Source: JBAZWV01 sp041660225 (lineage in GTDB: Bacteria > Patescibacteriota > Patescibacteriia > 2-12-FULL-60-25). From it: a stretch of DNA of 64,000 nucleotides. Positions within the stretch are counted from its first letter, which is position 1, and the number at the start of each line of letters is the position of its first letter. A model generated the notes under the pieces. The model saw only the letters and a list, made by a program, of their open reading frames with translations. It was not told where the DNA came from and ran no database searches. The DNA lies in assembly GCA_041660225.1 (NCBI GenBank), contig JBAZWV010000004.1, forward strand, positions 8,153 to 72,152, in the 5' to 3' direction. Below, piece after piece: positions 49,049-58,455 of the stretch. The position numbers were made by a program, and so were the translations under genes.

Positions 49049-50464
49049 ATGAACGTGAATGATGTGAAATCGGCCCACTTGATTGGCGCCGGGGGAATCA
49101 ACATGAGTGCTGTCGGCAAATTGTTGCTTGCGGCGGGCGTGAAGGTTTCCGGTTCCGATGTCGTTGAAAGCGAACAGACGAAACTCCTCACGGAGCGTGG
49201 TGCTGTGATTTCGATCGGGGAATCAGCGGATCATATCCCGGCGGATTGCGATGTCGTCATTTATACGTCTGCTGCTCCCGTCACAAACAAGGAACGGATG
49301 GCGGCGGCCGAGCGGAAGATCCCGGAGATGACGAACTTCGCGTTTTTAGGCGATTGGTTTTCGGATGCGAAGACGTACGTCGTGACAGGGACGCACGGAA
49401 AGAGCACGACGACCGCGATGCTTGGTCTTGCGCTCGAACGCGGCAAGATGGATCCGACGGTTGTTGTCGGCAGCAAGGTTCCGGGATTCGCTGATGGAAA
49501 TCTCCGTCTCGGAAAACCGGATCTCTTTGTCGTCGAAGGCGATGAGTACGCGCGTCATTTTTTGGAATTCCATCCCGACGGCGTGATTTTGAATAATTTG
49601 GAACTTGATCACACGGATGTCTTTCGCAATATCGATGCATTGATCGAGTCGTTTCACGAACTCGTGAGTCAGGTGAAAGAGGACGGCGTCATTGTATATA
49701 ACGTTTCGGACGAACGACTGAAGCGGCTTATTGAAACGGAAATCGAAACGGTGACAGCGCGTCGTATTCGCGTGATCGCGTTTGGAGATCAGAATGTCGG
49801 CGAAGACGTGTGGCGCGTTTCAAGCAAACAAGACGGTGATTATCGCGTCGTCTCGATCGAGAAGCCCGGTGTGACATATCGCTTCAATCTTTCGATTCCC
49901 GGACACTTCAATGCGATGAATGCGGCAGGAGCGTGTCTTCTTGCGCGTGAGCTCGGCGTTGCATATGCGGACCTCGGACCCGCATTCGAATCGTTCAAGG
50001 GAATTTGGCGCCGCTTCGAATTTCTTGGTGAAAAAAACGAGATGCTAATCTACTCCGACTACGGTCATCATCCGACGGCTGTGGCGGCGACGCTCAAAGC
50101 GGCGAACGAATCATTTCCGGAACGGCGCGTGTTGCTCTGTTTTCAGCCGCATCATCGCAATCGCACGAAGAGCCTTTTTCTCGAATTCATTCCGTCATTC
50201 GATGGTGCGGATGAATTGGTCCTTTGTGAGATTTACGATGTCGCAGGTCGCGATGCAACGGATGATGCGGATGTCTCATCACACGATCTTGTTGATGCCA
50301 TCATTCGTCACGACGCGGATCGAGGGATCACACGAACGGTTGAATACGCCGCGAATCCGGAAGAAGCGGTGAAGCGCGTTCTTGAAATGGCGAAGCCTGA
50401 CGATATCGTGATTTGTATGGGAGCCGGCGATATTGATAACGCGATACGCAAAGCGATCGTATGA
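49049..50464 (+). CDS. murC: MurC, UDP-N-acetylmuramate--L-alanine ligase
   Basis: A 471-aa Mur ligase that adds L-alanine to UDP-MurNAc, the first peptide step of peptidoglycan synthesis. The N-terminal Rossmann domain has LIGAGGINMSAVG, the ATPase loop is VTGTHGKSTTTAML, and the later DDYGHHPT-type motif reads SDYGHHPTAVAATL, with FQPHHRNRT following. Length and order are normal. It shares an ATGA overlap with murB and is separate from the reduced dcw cluster at 34 kb. Confidence 0.96.
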   Translation: MNVNDVKSAHLIGAGGINMSAVGKLLLAAGVKVSGSDVVESEQTKLLTERGAVISIGESADHIPADCDVVIYTSAAPVTNKERMAAAERKIPEMTNFAFLGDWFSDAKTYVVTGTHGKSTTTAMLGLALERGKMDPTVVVGSKVPGFADGNLRLGKPDLFVVEGDEYARHFLEFHPDGVILNNLELDHTDVFRNIDALIESFHELVSQVKEDGVIVYNVSDERLKRLIETEIETVTARRIRVIAFGDQNVGEDVWRVSSKQDGDYRVVSIEKPGVTYRFNLSIPGHFNAMNAAGACLLARELGVAYADLGPAFESFKGIWRRFEFLGEKNEMLIYSDYGHHPTAVAATLKAANESFPERRVLLCFQPHHRNRTKSLFLEFIPSFDGADELVLCEIYDVAGRDATDDADVSSHDLVDAIIRHDADRGITRTVEYAANPEEAVKRVLEMAKPDDIVICMGAGDIDNAIRKAIV

Positions 50465-51441
50465 CCCAACTCACCCAACAACAGATCGACGCATACCTCG
50501 CGCTTGTCCCGTCAGCGAAACGTGAAGAACCGATCGCACCGAAGACATATCTCAAAATCGGTGGAGTCGCGCGGTTGTTTGTCGTCGCTTCTTCGTCGGA
50601 CGAACTTCTCGCCATGGTGAAAGCGGCAAAGAGCGTTGGAATTCCGTTTTATGTTTTTGGAGGCGGTTCCAATATTCTTGTTTCTGATGCCGGCTTTGAA
50701 GGTGTTTTTATTCAGACGGGAAGTCGCGGGTATCGCATCGAAGAGACATCCGTCACCGCGGAAGCTGGTGTGTTTTGTGGAATGCTGGCTCGTGATGTCG
50801 CGAAAGCAGGACTGACGGGATTTGAATGGGGAATCGGCGTGCCCGGGACGGTCGGCGGTGCAACGTATGGGAATGCGGGATGTTTTGGAGGAGAGATGAA
50901 GGATGTTGTCTCGAATGTTCGTGCGTACGACATTGCGAATGATCGTGAAGTGAATTACTCGAATGCAGAGTGCGGGTTCGCGTATCGAGAGAGTCGATTC
51001 AAACATGAGGCACATGTGATTCTTGAAACGACGATGACACTGAAAGTCGGTGATGCGGCGGAAGCGCAAAAGAAATTGGAAGAGATCATGAGCAAACGCA
51101 AAGACACGCAACCGCAAGGTGCGTTTACGGCGGGATGCCTCTTTAAGAATTTTGAATCTCAAAACGAATCGGATCTTGAAATTACAAAACGAGAATTTGA
51201 GATTCCATCGGAAATGCTCACAGTGAAACGGATTCCCGCAGGATGGCTGATCGATAAACTCGGTCTCAAGGGAAAAACAATCGGTAAGGCACAAGTGTCA
51301 CCGGTACACGGAAACTTTCTCGTGAATCTTGGCGGCGCGACGGCCGATGATGTGTTGCAGCTTTCGAGTTTCGTCAAAATGAAAGTACGCGATGAGTTGG
51401 GTGTGATGTTGGAGGATGAGGTGCAGTACGTGGGATTTTAG
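50461..51441 (+). CDS. murB: MurB, UDP-N-acetylenolpyruvoylglucosamine reductase
   Basis: A 326-aa FAD enzyme that reduces UDP-GlcNAc-enolpyruvate to UDP-MurNAc. The FAD-binding domain shows TYLKIGGVARL, FGGGSNILVSD and GIPGTVGGA-type GVPGTVGGATYGNAG. The AGCLFKN motif is the usual serine/cysteine position of the family, here Cys (GCLFKN), and the end is DEVQYVGF. It is coupled to murC through ATGA, together making the UDP-MurNAc-Ala precursor. Confidence 0.96.
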   Translation: MTQLTQQQIDAYLALVPSAKREEPIAPKTYLKIGGVARLFVVASSSDELLAMVKAAKSVGIPFYVFGGGSNILVSDAGFEGVFIQTGSRGYRIEETSVTAEAGVFCGMLARDVAKAGLTGFEWGIGVPGTVGGATYGNAGCFGGEMKDVVSNVRAYDIANDREVNYSNAECGFAYRESRFKHEAHVILETTMTLKVGDAAEAQKKLEEIMSKRKDTQPQGAFTAGCLFKNFESQNESDLEITKREFEIPSEMLTVKRIPAGWLIDKLGLKGKTIGKAQVSPVHGNFLVNLGGATADDVLQLSSFVKMKVRDELGVMLEDEVQYVGF

Positions 51442-51443
51442 AC

Positions 51444-51472
51444 TTGTCCCTGCGATGCGGGAGCGTTACGAT
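51444..51472 (+). promoter_or_regulatory. leaderless hpf promoter
   Basis: TTGTCC (51444-51449), 17-bp spacer, TACGAT (51467-51472); the ATG follows after eight bases. The -35 box begins just after the murB stop codon. Confidence 0.7.
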
Positions 51473-51480
51473 AGAAGCAT

Positions 51481-51798
51481 ATGACCATCAATATCCGCGC
51501 AACAGGAATGGAGCTCAGCCCTGCGATCCGACAGTATGTGGAAGATAAGATGAATACGCTCGAAAAATATGCGGGCGACATCATCTTGATCGATGCGGTG
51601 GTTGGCATGGAAACCACACATCATCAAAAGGGGAGTATTTATACGTGTGCGATCAACGTCGAGCTTAAGGGCGATCTTCTTCGTGTCGAGCGCAATGCCG
51701 AGGACTTGTATAAGGCGATCGATAAAGTTCGAGATCATTTGCGTGAAACACTGGCTCAACGCAAGGAGAAGATGATCGATGAGCGTCGCGAAGGCTAA
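51481..51798 (+). CDS. hpf: ribosome hibernation factor (HPF/RaiA, short form)
   Basis: A 105-aa protein of the S30AE/HPF family. The start INIRATGMELSPAIRQYVEDK, the KGSIYTCAINVELKGDLL strand and DLYKAIDKVRDHL fit the family. HPF/RaiA binds the decoding centre of idle ribosomes and forms or protects inactive 70S particles. The protein is the short form without the dimerising C-terminal domain, so it should not by itself make 100S dimers of the long-HPF type. Its own promoter lies in the murB-hpf gap. Confidence 0.92.
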   Translation: MTINIRATGMELSPAIRQYVEDKMNTLEKYAGDIILIDAVVGMETTHHQKGSIYTCAINVELKGDLLRVERNAEDLYKAIDKVRDHLRETLAQRKEKMIDERREG

Positions 51799-51802
51799 CC
51801 CA

Positions 51803-51831
51803 TTGCTCAAATACGCAGTTTCGGCTAAGAT
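51803..51831 (+). promoter_or_regulatory. secA promoter, near-leaderless
   Basis: TTGCTC (51803-51808), 17-bp spacer, TAAGAT (51826-51831), twelve bases before the ATG. Confidence 0.65.
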
Positions 51832-51843
51832 CGTCCTACTATT

Positions 51844-54564
51844 ATGAGCATTCTGGGACGCCTTTTTGGCGATGCTAACCAACGGGAAATCGACAAGATG
51901 AAGCCGATGATCGCACAGATCAGCGCGCTCGAGCCTTCGATTCAGACGCTGACGGATGAAGCGCTTGCGGCGAAGACGATTGAGTTTCGTGATCGTCTCG
52001 CGAAGGGCGAAGAATTGGATGCGATGTTGCCGGAAGCGTTTGCGGTTGCGCGTGATGCATCGCGTCGTGTGTTGAAACAGCGCCAGTACGACGTTCAGCT
52101 CATGGGCGGTCTTGCGTTGCACAAGGGAACGATTGCGGAAATGCGAACGGGTGAAGGAAAGACATTGACCGCTGTCGCCGCCGTGTATTTGAACGCCCTG
52201 ACCGGCAAGGGCGTGCACGTCGTAACCGTCAACGATTATCTCGCACGTCGCGATACGGTGTGGATGGGACAGGTGTATCACACGCTCGGCCTCACGGTTG
52301 GGTGTATCCAGCACGAAGGAGGATTCCGATATGATCCGTCGTTCAAAGCAGAACCGCAGCACGATGAATCTCGTGATGAAACGGGATCGTTCCGCGTGGA
52401 CACCGATTATTTGCGTCCGTCGAGCCGACAAGAAGCGTATTCGGCAGACATCACCTACGGAACAAACAACGAGTTCGGTTTCGATTATTTGCGTGACAAC
52501 ATGATGTCGCGCGTCGAAGACATGGTGCAACGCGAACTCAACTTCGCGATCGTTGACGAAGTCGACTCGATCTTGATCGACGAAGCGCGCACACCGCTTA
52601 TTATCAGTGCTCCGGCCGAAGAACCGACACAGTTGTATTATCGTTTTGCGGAACTGGTCCCGAAACTCGAAGAGAAGACGGATTATCTTGTCGATGAAAA
52701 ATTGCGTGCCGCAACGCTGACGGAGTCCGGCATTGGAAAAATGGAGCAATGGCTCAACATCGAAAACCTTTACGTTCAGGGTGGAATGAAGATGGTGCAT
52801 CACCTTGAACAGGCGTTGCGCGCACACGCGCTCTACAAGATCGATCGTGATTACGTCGTCAAAGCGAACGAAGTTATTATCGTTGATGAATTCACGGGTC
52901 GTTTGATGATCGGCCGTCGGTATTCAGAAGGATTGCATCAGGCGATCGAGGCGAAAGAACGCGTTACGATTCAGCGTGAATCGGTCACGATGGCGACGAT
53001 TACCTTCCAAAACTATTTCCGTTTGTATACGAAGCTCGCGGGCATGACGGGAACGGCGGTGACCGAAGCGGAAGAATTCCACAAAATCTACAAGCTTGAA
53101 GTGTTGTCGATTCCGACGAACAAAACGACGCGCCGTGCGGACTTGTCGGATCGCGTCTATAAAAATGAACTTGGGAAGTTCAAGGCGGCTGTGCGCGAGA
53201 TCAAGGAGCGGAACGCAAAGGGCCAGCCGATTCTCGTGGGTACGGTTTCGATTGAAAAGAACGAAATTCTCGGTGAATTGCTTCGCATGGAAGGCGTGCC
53301 GTTCAATCTCTTGAACGCGAAGAATCACGAGCGTGAAGGTGAAATCATCGCGCAGGCCGGACGGAAAGGAGCGGTCACGATCGCGACGAACATGGCCGGA
53401 CGCGGTGTCGACATTTTGCTCGGTGGAAATCCGCCGGATGCGAAAGAAGCGGAAGAAGTCCGTGCTCTTGGCGGGTTGCATGTTCTGGGAACGGAACGTC
53501 ACGAGTCGCGTCGTATTGATAACCAGCTTCGCGGACGTGCCGGTCGCCAAGGCGATCTTGGTTCGACGCAGTTCTACGTATCAATGGATGATGACCTGAT
53601 GCGCATCTTCGGATCGGAGCGCATGAAAGCGCGCATGGAATTTTTGAAAGTTCCGGATGATGAAGCAATCGAGAATAAATTATTGTCGAAAGCACTTGAA
53701 TCCGCACAGCGAAAAGTGGAAGGACACAACTTCGACATCCGTAAACATCTTCTCGAATACGACGACGTGCTCAACAAACATCGCAGCGTGATTTATAAAA
53801 AGCGCCGCGAGATTTTGGAATTGTCACGCGAGGCGACCAAGGAAGGGGAGCGTCCGCTCAAAGCGATGGTACTTGAAGCGGTGGAACACGAGATCGAGCA
53901 TCTTGTGACCTATTACACGGCGGCCGAAGAGCCGTCGGAATGGAATCTCGAAGATATCCGCAAGGCGATCGCGACATTGCTTTCGCTCGATGCGTCACGC
54001 ATGGAGGACGTCGTTCTTGTAACAACGGATGTGGAAGGAAAAGCGGACGTTGCAACGAAGCGCACGGCCATGATCGAGGGTTTTATGGGTCTTGCGCGTG
54101 GCGCGTATGCGAAGACGGAGGAAGATATCGGTGATGTCGCGATGATGGCGGAAATTGAAAAAGCGATTCTGATCCGCGCAACGGATGATTTGTGGATCGA
54201 GCACCTCGACGCGATTGACCACCTCCGCAAAGGCATCAGTCTCCAAGGCTACGGTCAACGCGATCCGCTCGTCGAATACAAACGCGAAGCCTATCGCTTG
54301 TTCCACGAACTTCTTGCACTTGTCGACAAGCAAGTCGCTCACGCAATTTTCCGCATGCAACTCGCGCGCCAGATCGCACAGGAAGAACAGCGCGCCAGCG
54401 GAAAATCGATTCAACTCCAAGGACCGGCGAAGACGATGGAAGAAGCGGAGGCTGGATCAAAACCAACAACGTCGAACGTTGATCCGAAATATAAGGATGT
54501 GGGGCGCAACGATCTGTGTCCGTGTGGAAGCGGAAAGAAATTCAAGAAGTGTCACGGGGCCTAG
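51844..54564 (+). CDS. secA: SecA, preprotein translocase ATPase
   Basis: A 906-aa SecA, the motor of Sec export. Motifs: Walker A GEMRTGEGKTLT-type (AEMRTGEGKTLTAV), Walker B VDEVDSILIDEARTP, the second helicase domain with NMAGRGVDILLGG and GLHVLGTERHESRRIDNQLRGRAGRQGD (conserved core), and a C-terminal zinc tail RNDLCPCGSGKKFKKCHG that binds SecB or the ribosome. Length is normal. secD and secF lie 0.9 kb downstream, so three Sec components are nearly adjacent. Confidence 0.97.
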   Translation: MSILGRLFGDANQREIDKMKPMIAQISALEPSIQTLTDEALAAKTIEFRDRLAKGEELDAMLPEAFAVARDASRRVLKQRQYDVQLMGGLALHKGTIAEMRTGEGKTLTAVAAVYLNALTGKGVHVVTVNDYLARRDTVWMGQVYHTLGLTVGCIQHEGGFRYDPSFKAEPQHDESRDETGSFRVDTDYLRPSSRQEAYSADITYGTNNEFGFDYLRDNMMSRVEDMVQRELNFAIVDEVDSILIDEARTPLIISAPAEEPTQLYYRFAELVPKLEEKTDYLVDEKLRAATLTESGIGKMEQWLNIENLYVQGGMKMVHHLEQALRAHALYKIDRDYVVKANEVIIVDEFTGRLMIGRRYSEGLHQAIEAKERVTIQRESVTMATITFQNYFRLYTKLAGMTGTAVTEAEEFHKIYKLEVLSIPTNKTTRRADLSDRVYKNELGKFKAAVREIKERNAKGQPILVGTVSIEKNEILGELLRMEGVPFNLLNAKNHEREGEIIAQAGRKGAVTIATNMAGRGVDILLGGNPPDAKEAEEVRALGGLHVLGTERHESRRIDNQLRGRAGRQGDLGSTQFYVSMDDDLMRIFGSERMKARMEFLKVPDDEAIENKLLSKALESAQRKVEGHNFDIRKHLLEYDDVLNKHRSVIYKKRREILELSREATKEGERPLKAMVLEAVEHEIEHLVTYYTAAEEPSEWNLEDIRKAIATLLSLDASRMEDVVLVTTDVEGKADVATKRTAMIEGFMGLARGAYAKTEEDIGDVAMMAEIEKAILIRATDDLWIEHLDAIDHLRKGISLQGYGQRDPLVEYKREAYRLFHELLALVDKQVAHAIFRMQLARQIAQEEQRASGKSIQLQGPAKTMEEAEAGSKPTTSNVDPKYKDVGRNDLCPCGSGKKFKKCHGA

Positions 54565-54566
54565 AC

Positions 54567-54866
54567 ATGCCTTCGAAACTTGTTCGTGACAAGATTCCTT
54601 CTATTATTCGTGCGGAAGGTCGAGAGCCTGTCACGCATATCGCTGATGAGGCTGAGTATCGTCAACGATTGAAAGAAAAGTTACAGGAAGAAGTGGACGA
54701 ATTTCTTGAAGCCGAGAATGTGGAAGAGATGGCGGATGTGTTGGAGATTCTTGACGCTGTCGCGGAGTTCAAAGGGTTTGATCGTGAAGAAATCAAAAAG
54801 GTCCGCGAACGGAAAGCGGATGAGCGTGGAATTTTTAAGAATCGAATCATTCTGGATACGCCGTAA
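54567..54866 (+). CDS. MazG-like/phosphoribosyl-ATP pyrophosphohydrolase-like protein
   Basis: A 99-aa all-helical protein. KLVRDKIPSII at the start and the E-rich pair EEVDEFLEAENVEEMADVLEI hold the EExxE...ExxD pattern of MazG-type nucleotide pyrophosphohydrolases (COG4997-like), which bind magnesium. It probably hydrolyses non-canonical nucleoside triphosphates. It begins two bases after the secA stop and is likely cotranscribed. A histidine-pathway role is unlikely without other his genes. Confidence 0.82.
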   Translation: MPSKLVRDKIPSIIRAEGREPVTHIADEAEYRQRLKEKLQEEVDEFLEAENVEEMADVLEILDAVAEFKGFDREEIKKVRERKADERGIFKNRIILDTP

Positions 54867-54890
54867 CGGTCAGAGTGATATACTCCGGCC

Positions 54891-55412
54891 ATGACATCTT
54901 CTACCGAACATCGTCGTCAGTCCGCATCGTATATTCGGAATTTTATTTTCGGTGTTGAAGACAGTCTTGTGTCGACGGTCGGATTATTGTCCGGTGTTGC
55001 GATTGCAGGTGTCGACCGAAAAACGATTCTGCTTACGGGCGTTGTGTTGATTTTTGTGGAAGCGTTTTCCATGGCGGCGGGAACGTTTTTATCCGAATCG
55101 TCGGCGGAAGGATATGTGAAACAGAAAGCGACACCCGTCGGTCCATCCGTGCGTCGTGGACTCGTGATGTTTGGATCGTATTTTGTGTCCGGATTCGTTC
55201 CGTTGTTTCCGTATATGGTGATTGTAACGGAGCGTGCGTTTCCGCTTTCAATTTCTTTGTCGATTGTGGCGCTCTTCGCGCTTGGTGCGTGGGGAGGGGC
55301 GGTATCAAAAGCGAATATTTTGCGGAGTGCGTTGCGCATGGCGGTGATCGGCGGAATTGCGATCGGTGTTGGCGTGGGGGCGGGCGCGATCGTGAATCGG
55401 ATTGCGGGCTAG
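54891..55412 (+). CDS. VIT-family membrane transporter (iron/manganese)
   Basis: A 173-aa membrane protein of the VIT1/CCC1 family. IRNFIFGVEDSLVSTVGLLSGVAIAG is the diagnostic first segment, with the acidic residue and the GLLSG turn; later AFSMAAGTFLSESSAEGY holds the conserved SMxxGxYLS-like stretch. Four to five membrane segments are seen. Relatives move Fe2+ or Mn2+ out of the cytoplasm. The metal is not shown. The cytoplasmic metal-binding domain is short. An extended -10 box (TGATATACT) lies six bases before the ATG. Confidence 0.88.
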   Translation: MTSSTEHRRQSASYIRNFIFGVEDSLVSTVGLLSGVAIAGVDRKTILLTGVVLIFVEAFSMAAGTFLSESSAEGYVKQKATPVGPSVRRGLVMFGSYFVSGFVPLFPYMVIVTERAFPLSISLSIVALFALGAWGGAVSKANILRSALRMAVIGGIAIGVGVGAGAIVNRIAG

Positions 55413-55421
55413 ACATGGCCC

Positions 55422-55450
55422 TTGCAAGGCAGGGGGGATTCCGCTAGACT
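55422..55450 (+). promoter_or_regulatory. secD promoter
   Basis: TTGCAA (55422-55427), 17-bp spacer, TAGACT (55445-55450), sixteen bases before the ATG at 55467. Confidence 0.65.
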
Positions 55451-55466
55451 TTGCGCGATTGTCCCT

Positions 55467-57506
55467 ATGTCAAAACACTCCACTGCCTCGTCCGGAATGA
55501 GCCGGAAGTCCGTAAAGCGCCGCGCGGCGATGCTTGTCGCGTTGTTTTTGCTCGCTGGTTCCATTGCCTATCCGACGCCCACGAATTGGGTGATCGCCAA
55601 GGTGAATGGTCTTGCGGGCATCAGCATCCCGCAGATCAATATGCCGTTCGTTCTTGGCCTTGATCTCCAGGGCGGTACGCGTCTTGAGTACGAAGCGGAT
55701 CTTTCGCATATCGATCCGGCCGAGCAACCCGCCGCGATGGAGGGCGTACGCGATGTTATTGAGCGTCGCGTGAACTCGATCGGCGTATCCGAGCCGCTCG
55801 TCCAAACTGCGAAGGCGGGAGACTCCTGGCGCGTGACCGTGGAACTCGCCGGTATTCGCGACGTGAATCAGGCTGTGAAGCTTATCGGTGAAACGCCAAT
55901 TCTTGAATTCAAGGAACAGAACACCGATCCGGCTCGTCAGATGACGGACGAAGAGCGGAAGAAGATGGATGCGGATAACGCCGCATCGGACAAAGCGGCT
56001 CTCGACGCGCTCGAACGCGCAAAGAAGGATCCGGGAGCTTTTGAAACGATTGCCCGTGAAACGACCCAGCTTGAAGAAACCAAGGCGACATCCGGCGATC
56101 TCGGATTCATCAAGGAGAAGGAAGCCTATCTCGAGATTTACGATGCGGTAAAAAATGACGCTGTCGGAACGGTGCATCCAACGGTCATTACGACGCCGCG
56201 CTACAGCATCGTTGCCAAGGTGGAAGAAGAGAAAGACGCGGGAACCGAAATCAACGCGTTTCACATTCTGATTCCGTTTGCAGGCGCAACCAACTCCACA
56301 TCCACCGCGACGAAAGACGAAGCTCGTCGCCAGATCGAAGATGTGAAGAAACAGGTCACTCCTCAAAATTTCATCGAGCTCGCCAAGAAGTACTCTCAAG
56401 AACCTGGCGCGGGCGAAACGGGAGGGGATCTTGGGTGGTTTGGGAAAGGCGTAATGGTTGAATCCTTTGAGGGACATGCCTTTGCGCTCACGAAGGGGCA
56501 GATTTCTGAAATCGTTGAGACGCAATTCGGTTATCATGTGATTTATAAGGCGGATGAACGACCACTCAAGGACGTTCGCGTGCGTGCGAGTTTCTTCAAG
56601 CGCGTTCTTGAATCCGACATTATTCCGGCGGTAGAACCTTTTAAGAACACGGAGCTCACGGGCAAGAATCTCAAGCGCGCACAGCTTGATTTCGATCCGA
56701 ACAACGGCTCGGCGCAAGTTTCTCTGGTCTTTGACGATGAAGGGGGAAAATTGTTCGCGGAAATTACGAAGCGGAATATCGGTAAACCGCTTGCGATCTA
56801 CCTCGATGGTGAAGCGATTTCCGTTCCGACCGTGAATCAAGAGATCACCGGCGGACAAGCCGTCATCAGCGGAACGTTCAGCATTACCGAAGCGAAGTTG
56901 CTCGCGCAGCGTATGAACGCCGGTGCGTTGCCGGTGCCGATCGCGCTCATCGCGCAGCAGACCGTTGGTCCTACGCTCGGACAGGCTTCCGTTGATTCCT
57001 CGCTCTTCGCGGCACTCGTCGGATTCGCGCTCGTGGCATTCTTCATGACCTTGCTCTATCGCTTGCCGGGATTCATCTCGATCGTCGCGCTCGTGCTCTA
57101 CGCAGCGGTAACCGCAACAATCTTCAAGTTTATTCCGGTGACGTTGACGCTGTCCGGGATTGCCGGATTCATCCTTTCGATCGGCATCGCGGTCGATGCA
57201 AACGTGCTGGTGTACGAACGCTTGAAAGAAGAGTTGGGCGAAGGGAAAATGATTCCGAATGCCCTCGAAGAAGCGTTCAAGCGCGCATGGCCCTCCATCC
57301 GTGACGGACACGTAACCGTGCTTATCTCTTGTACCGTCTTGTACTGGTTCTCGTCGTCCGTTATTCGCGGATTCGCCGTGACACTTGCCATCGGTACCAT
57401 TATTTCGTTATTCACCGCGGTCTTCTCGAGCCGCACGATGCTGCGCTACTTGGCCGGCACGGGCGTCGCGAAATTTGGCTGGCTGTTCCTCAAGAAAAAC
57501 GTATGA
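55467..57506 (+). CDS. secD: SecD with an inserted parvulin-type PPIase region
   Basis: A 679-aa SecD, the large proton-driven Sec accessory subunit. The first membrane segment (about 20-40), LGLDLQGGTRLEYE and the VIERRVNSIGVSEP element mark the start of the periplasmic P1 domain; the C-terminal half has six membrane segments with the usual GIAVDANVLVYERLKEE. Between them, about residues 185-372 form an insert. It holds a parvulin/PpiC-like domain (FHILIPFAGA, FIELAKKYSQEPGAGETGGD, LGWFGKGVM, FGYHVIYKADER) preceded by a degenerate half (SGDLGFIKEKEAY). The fold would place a proline isomerase beside the exit of the channel. The start follows a promoter and is coupled by ATGA to secF. Confidence 0.93.
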   Translation: MSKHSTASSGMSRKSVKRRAAMLVALFLLAGSIAYPTPTNWVIAKVNGLAGISIPQINMPFVLGLDLQGGTRLEYEADLSHIDPAEQPAAMEGVRDVIERRVNSIGVSEPLVQTAKAGDSWRVTVELAGIRDVNQAVKLIGETPILEFKEQNTDPARQMTDEERKKMDADNAASDKAALDALERAKKDPGAFETIARETTQLEETKATSGDLGFIKEKEAYLEIYDAVKNDAVGTVHPTVITTPRYSIVAKVEEEKDAGTEINAFHILIPFAGATNSTSTATKDEARRQIEDVKKQVTPQNFIELAKKYSQEPGAGETGGDLGWFGKGVMVESFEGHAFALTKGQISEIVETQFGYHVIYKADERPLKDVRVRASFFKRVLESDIIPAVEPFKNTELTGKNLKRAQLDFDPNNGSAQVSLVFDDEGGKLFAEITKRNIGKPLAIYLDGEAISVPTVNQEITGGQAVISGTFSITEAKLLAQRMNAGALPVPIALIAQQTVGPTLGQASVDSSLFAALVGFALVAFFMTLLYRLPGFISIVALVLYAAVTATIFKFIPVTLTLSGIAGFILSIGIAVDANVLVYERLKEELGEGKMIPNALEEAFKRAWPSIRDGHVTVLISCTVLYWFSSSVIRGFAVTLAIGTIISLFTAVFSSRTMLRYLAGTGVAKFGWLFLKKNV

Positions 57507-58405
57507 GCATCAACATCGTCAAACTTCGTCCGCTCTGGTTCGGGATCTCGATGACCGCTGTGGTTTTATCTGTCGTGTTTACCGCCATGTGGGGGTTGAA
57601 ACAGGGGATCGAGTTTACCGGAGGCTCGCTTCTGACCGTGCGTTTTGAGAATCGTCCGAATCCGGTCGATGCGCAGCGTGCGCTTGAAAGCCTGGATCTT
57701 GGGACCATGACCGTTCAGCCGGTGGGAGATATGGACATGACGTTCCGTCTTCAGACCGTTGACGAAGATACCCACCAGAACATTCTGTCTTCCTTGTCGG
57801 GAGCATACGGTACGACGACAGAACTGCAATTCAACTCCATCGGACCGACCGTCGGAAAAGAGCTGCGTGAAAAATCCATTTACGCGATCATCGTGACGTT
57901 CCTTGCGATTCTTGCATATATCGCCTGGGCGTTCCGCAAGGTTTCCGCTCCGGTTGAATCGTGGAAGTATGGCATCGTCACGATCATGCAGGCGTTCCGT
58001 GATGCGATGATTCCGATCGGCGTGTTTGCCTTCCTCGGTCATTTCTACGGCGTCGAAGTCGGCACTCCGTTCATTGCGGCCATTCTGACCGTTGTCGGAT
58101 ATACAATTACCGACTGTATCGTGGTCATGGATCGTATTCGCGAAAACCTTCAGCGGAAATCAGGGACGTTTGAATCGATCGTCGAATTGTCGATCCATCA
58201 AACACTGCTTCGATCGTTCAACACCTCGATGGCGACGCTCCTCACGCTGTTTGCGATCTTCTTCTTTGGTGGGCCGAGCTTGCACGACTTCACACTCGCG
58301 CTCATCATCGGTATCGCGGTCGGAACGTATTCCTCGATCTTCATCTCCGCGCCGACCCTCGTCACCATTGACGAATGGAGTCGTAAACGAAAGAACAAGA
58401 AATAA
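57503..58405 (+). CDS. secF: SecF, protein translocase subunit
   Basis: A 300-aa SecF with six membrane segments. IEFTGGSLLTVRFE and the FNSIGPTVGKELREKSIYAII region follow the first segment; GYTITDCIVVMDRIRENL is the conserved D-IVVxDRIRE motif and RSFNTSMATLLTLFAIFF is typical. With SecD it uses the proton gradient to help pull proteins across the membrane. The ATG overlaps the secD stop as ATGA. A 10-bp hairpin (58413-58436) follows the gene. Confidence 0.96.
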   Translation: MSINIVKLRPLWFGISMTAVVLSVVFTAMWGLKQGIEFTGGSLLTVRFENRPNPVDAQRALESLDLGTMTVQPVGDMDMTFRLQTVDEDTHQNILSSLSGAYGTTTELQFNSIGPTVGKELREKSIYAIIVTFLAILAYIAWAFRKVSAPVESWKYGIVTIMQAFRDAMIPIGVFAFLGHFYGVEVGTPFIAAILTVVGYTITDCIVVMDRIRENLQRKSGTFESIVELSIHQTLLRSFNTSMATLLTLFAIFFFGGPSLHDFTLALIIGIAVGTYSSIFISAPTLVTIDEWSRKRKNKK

Positions 58406-58412
58406 CCGTTTC

Positions 58413-58436
58413 CATGAGCTCCTGAGGGAGCTCATG
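58413..58436 (+). terminator. perfect 10-bp hairpin after secF
   Basis: CATGAGCTCC pairs with GGAGCTCATG around a TGAG loop. It lacks a T run (TGTTAT follows), and a TATACT box for the next gene lies immediately after it, so it may act as terminator, operator or both. Confidence 0.5.
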
Positions 58437-58455
58437 TGTTATACTGTGCATATTC

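Noticed and set aside
51466..52827. A 453-codon open frame antisense to hpf and secA
   Set aside because: It spans two well-supported genes and their promoters on the other strand; composition is non-protein-like.
55470..57311. A 613-codon open frame antisense to secD
   Set aside because: It is an artefact of the codon bias of secD, with a composition full of Arg/His/Phe and no domain. The secD frame has clear family motifs.
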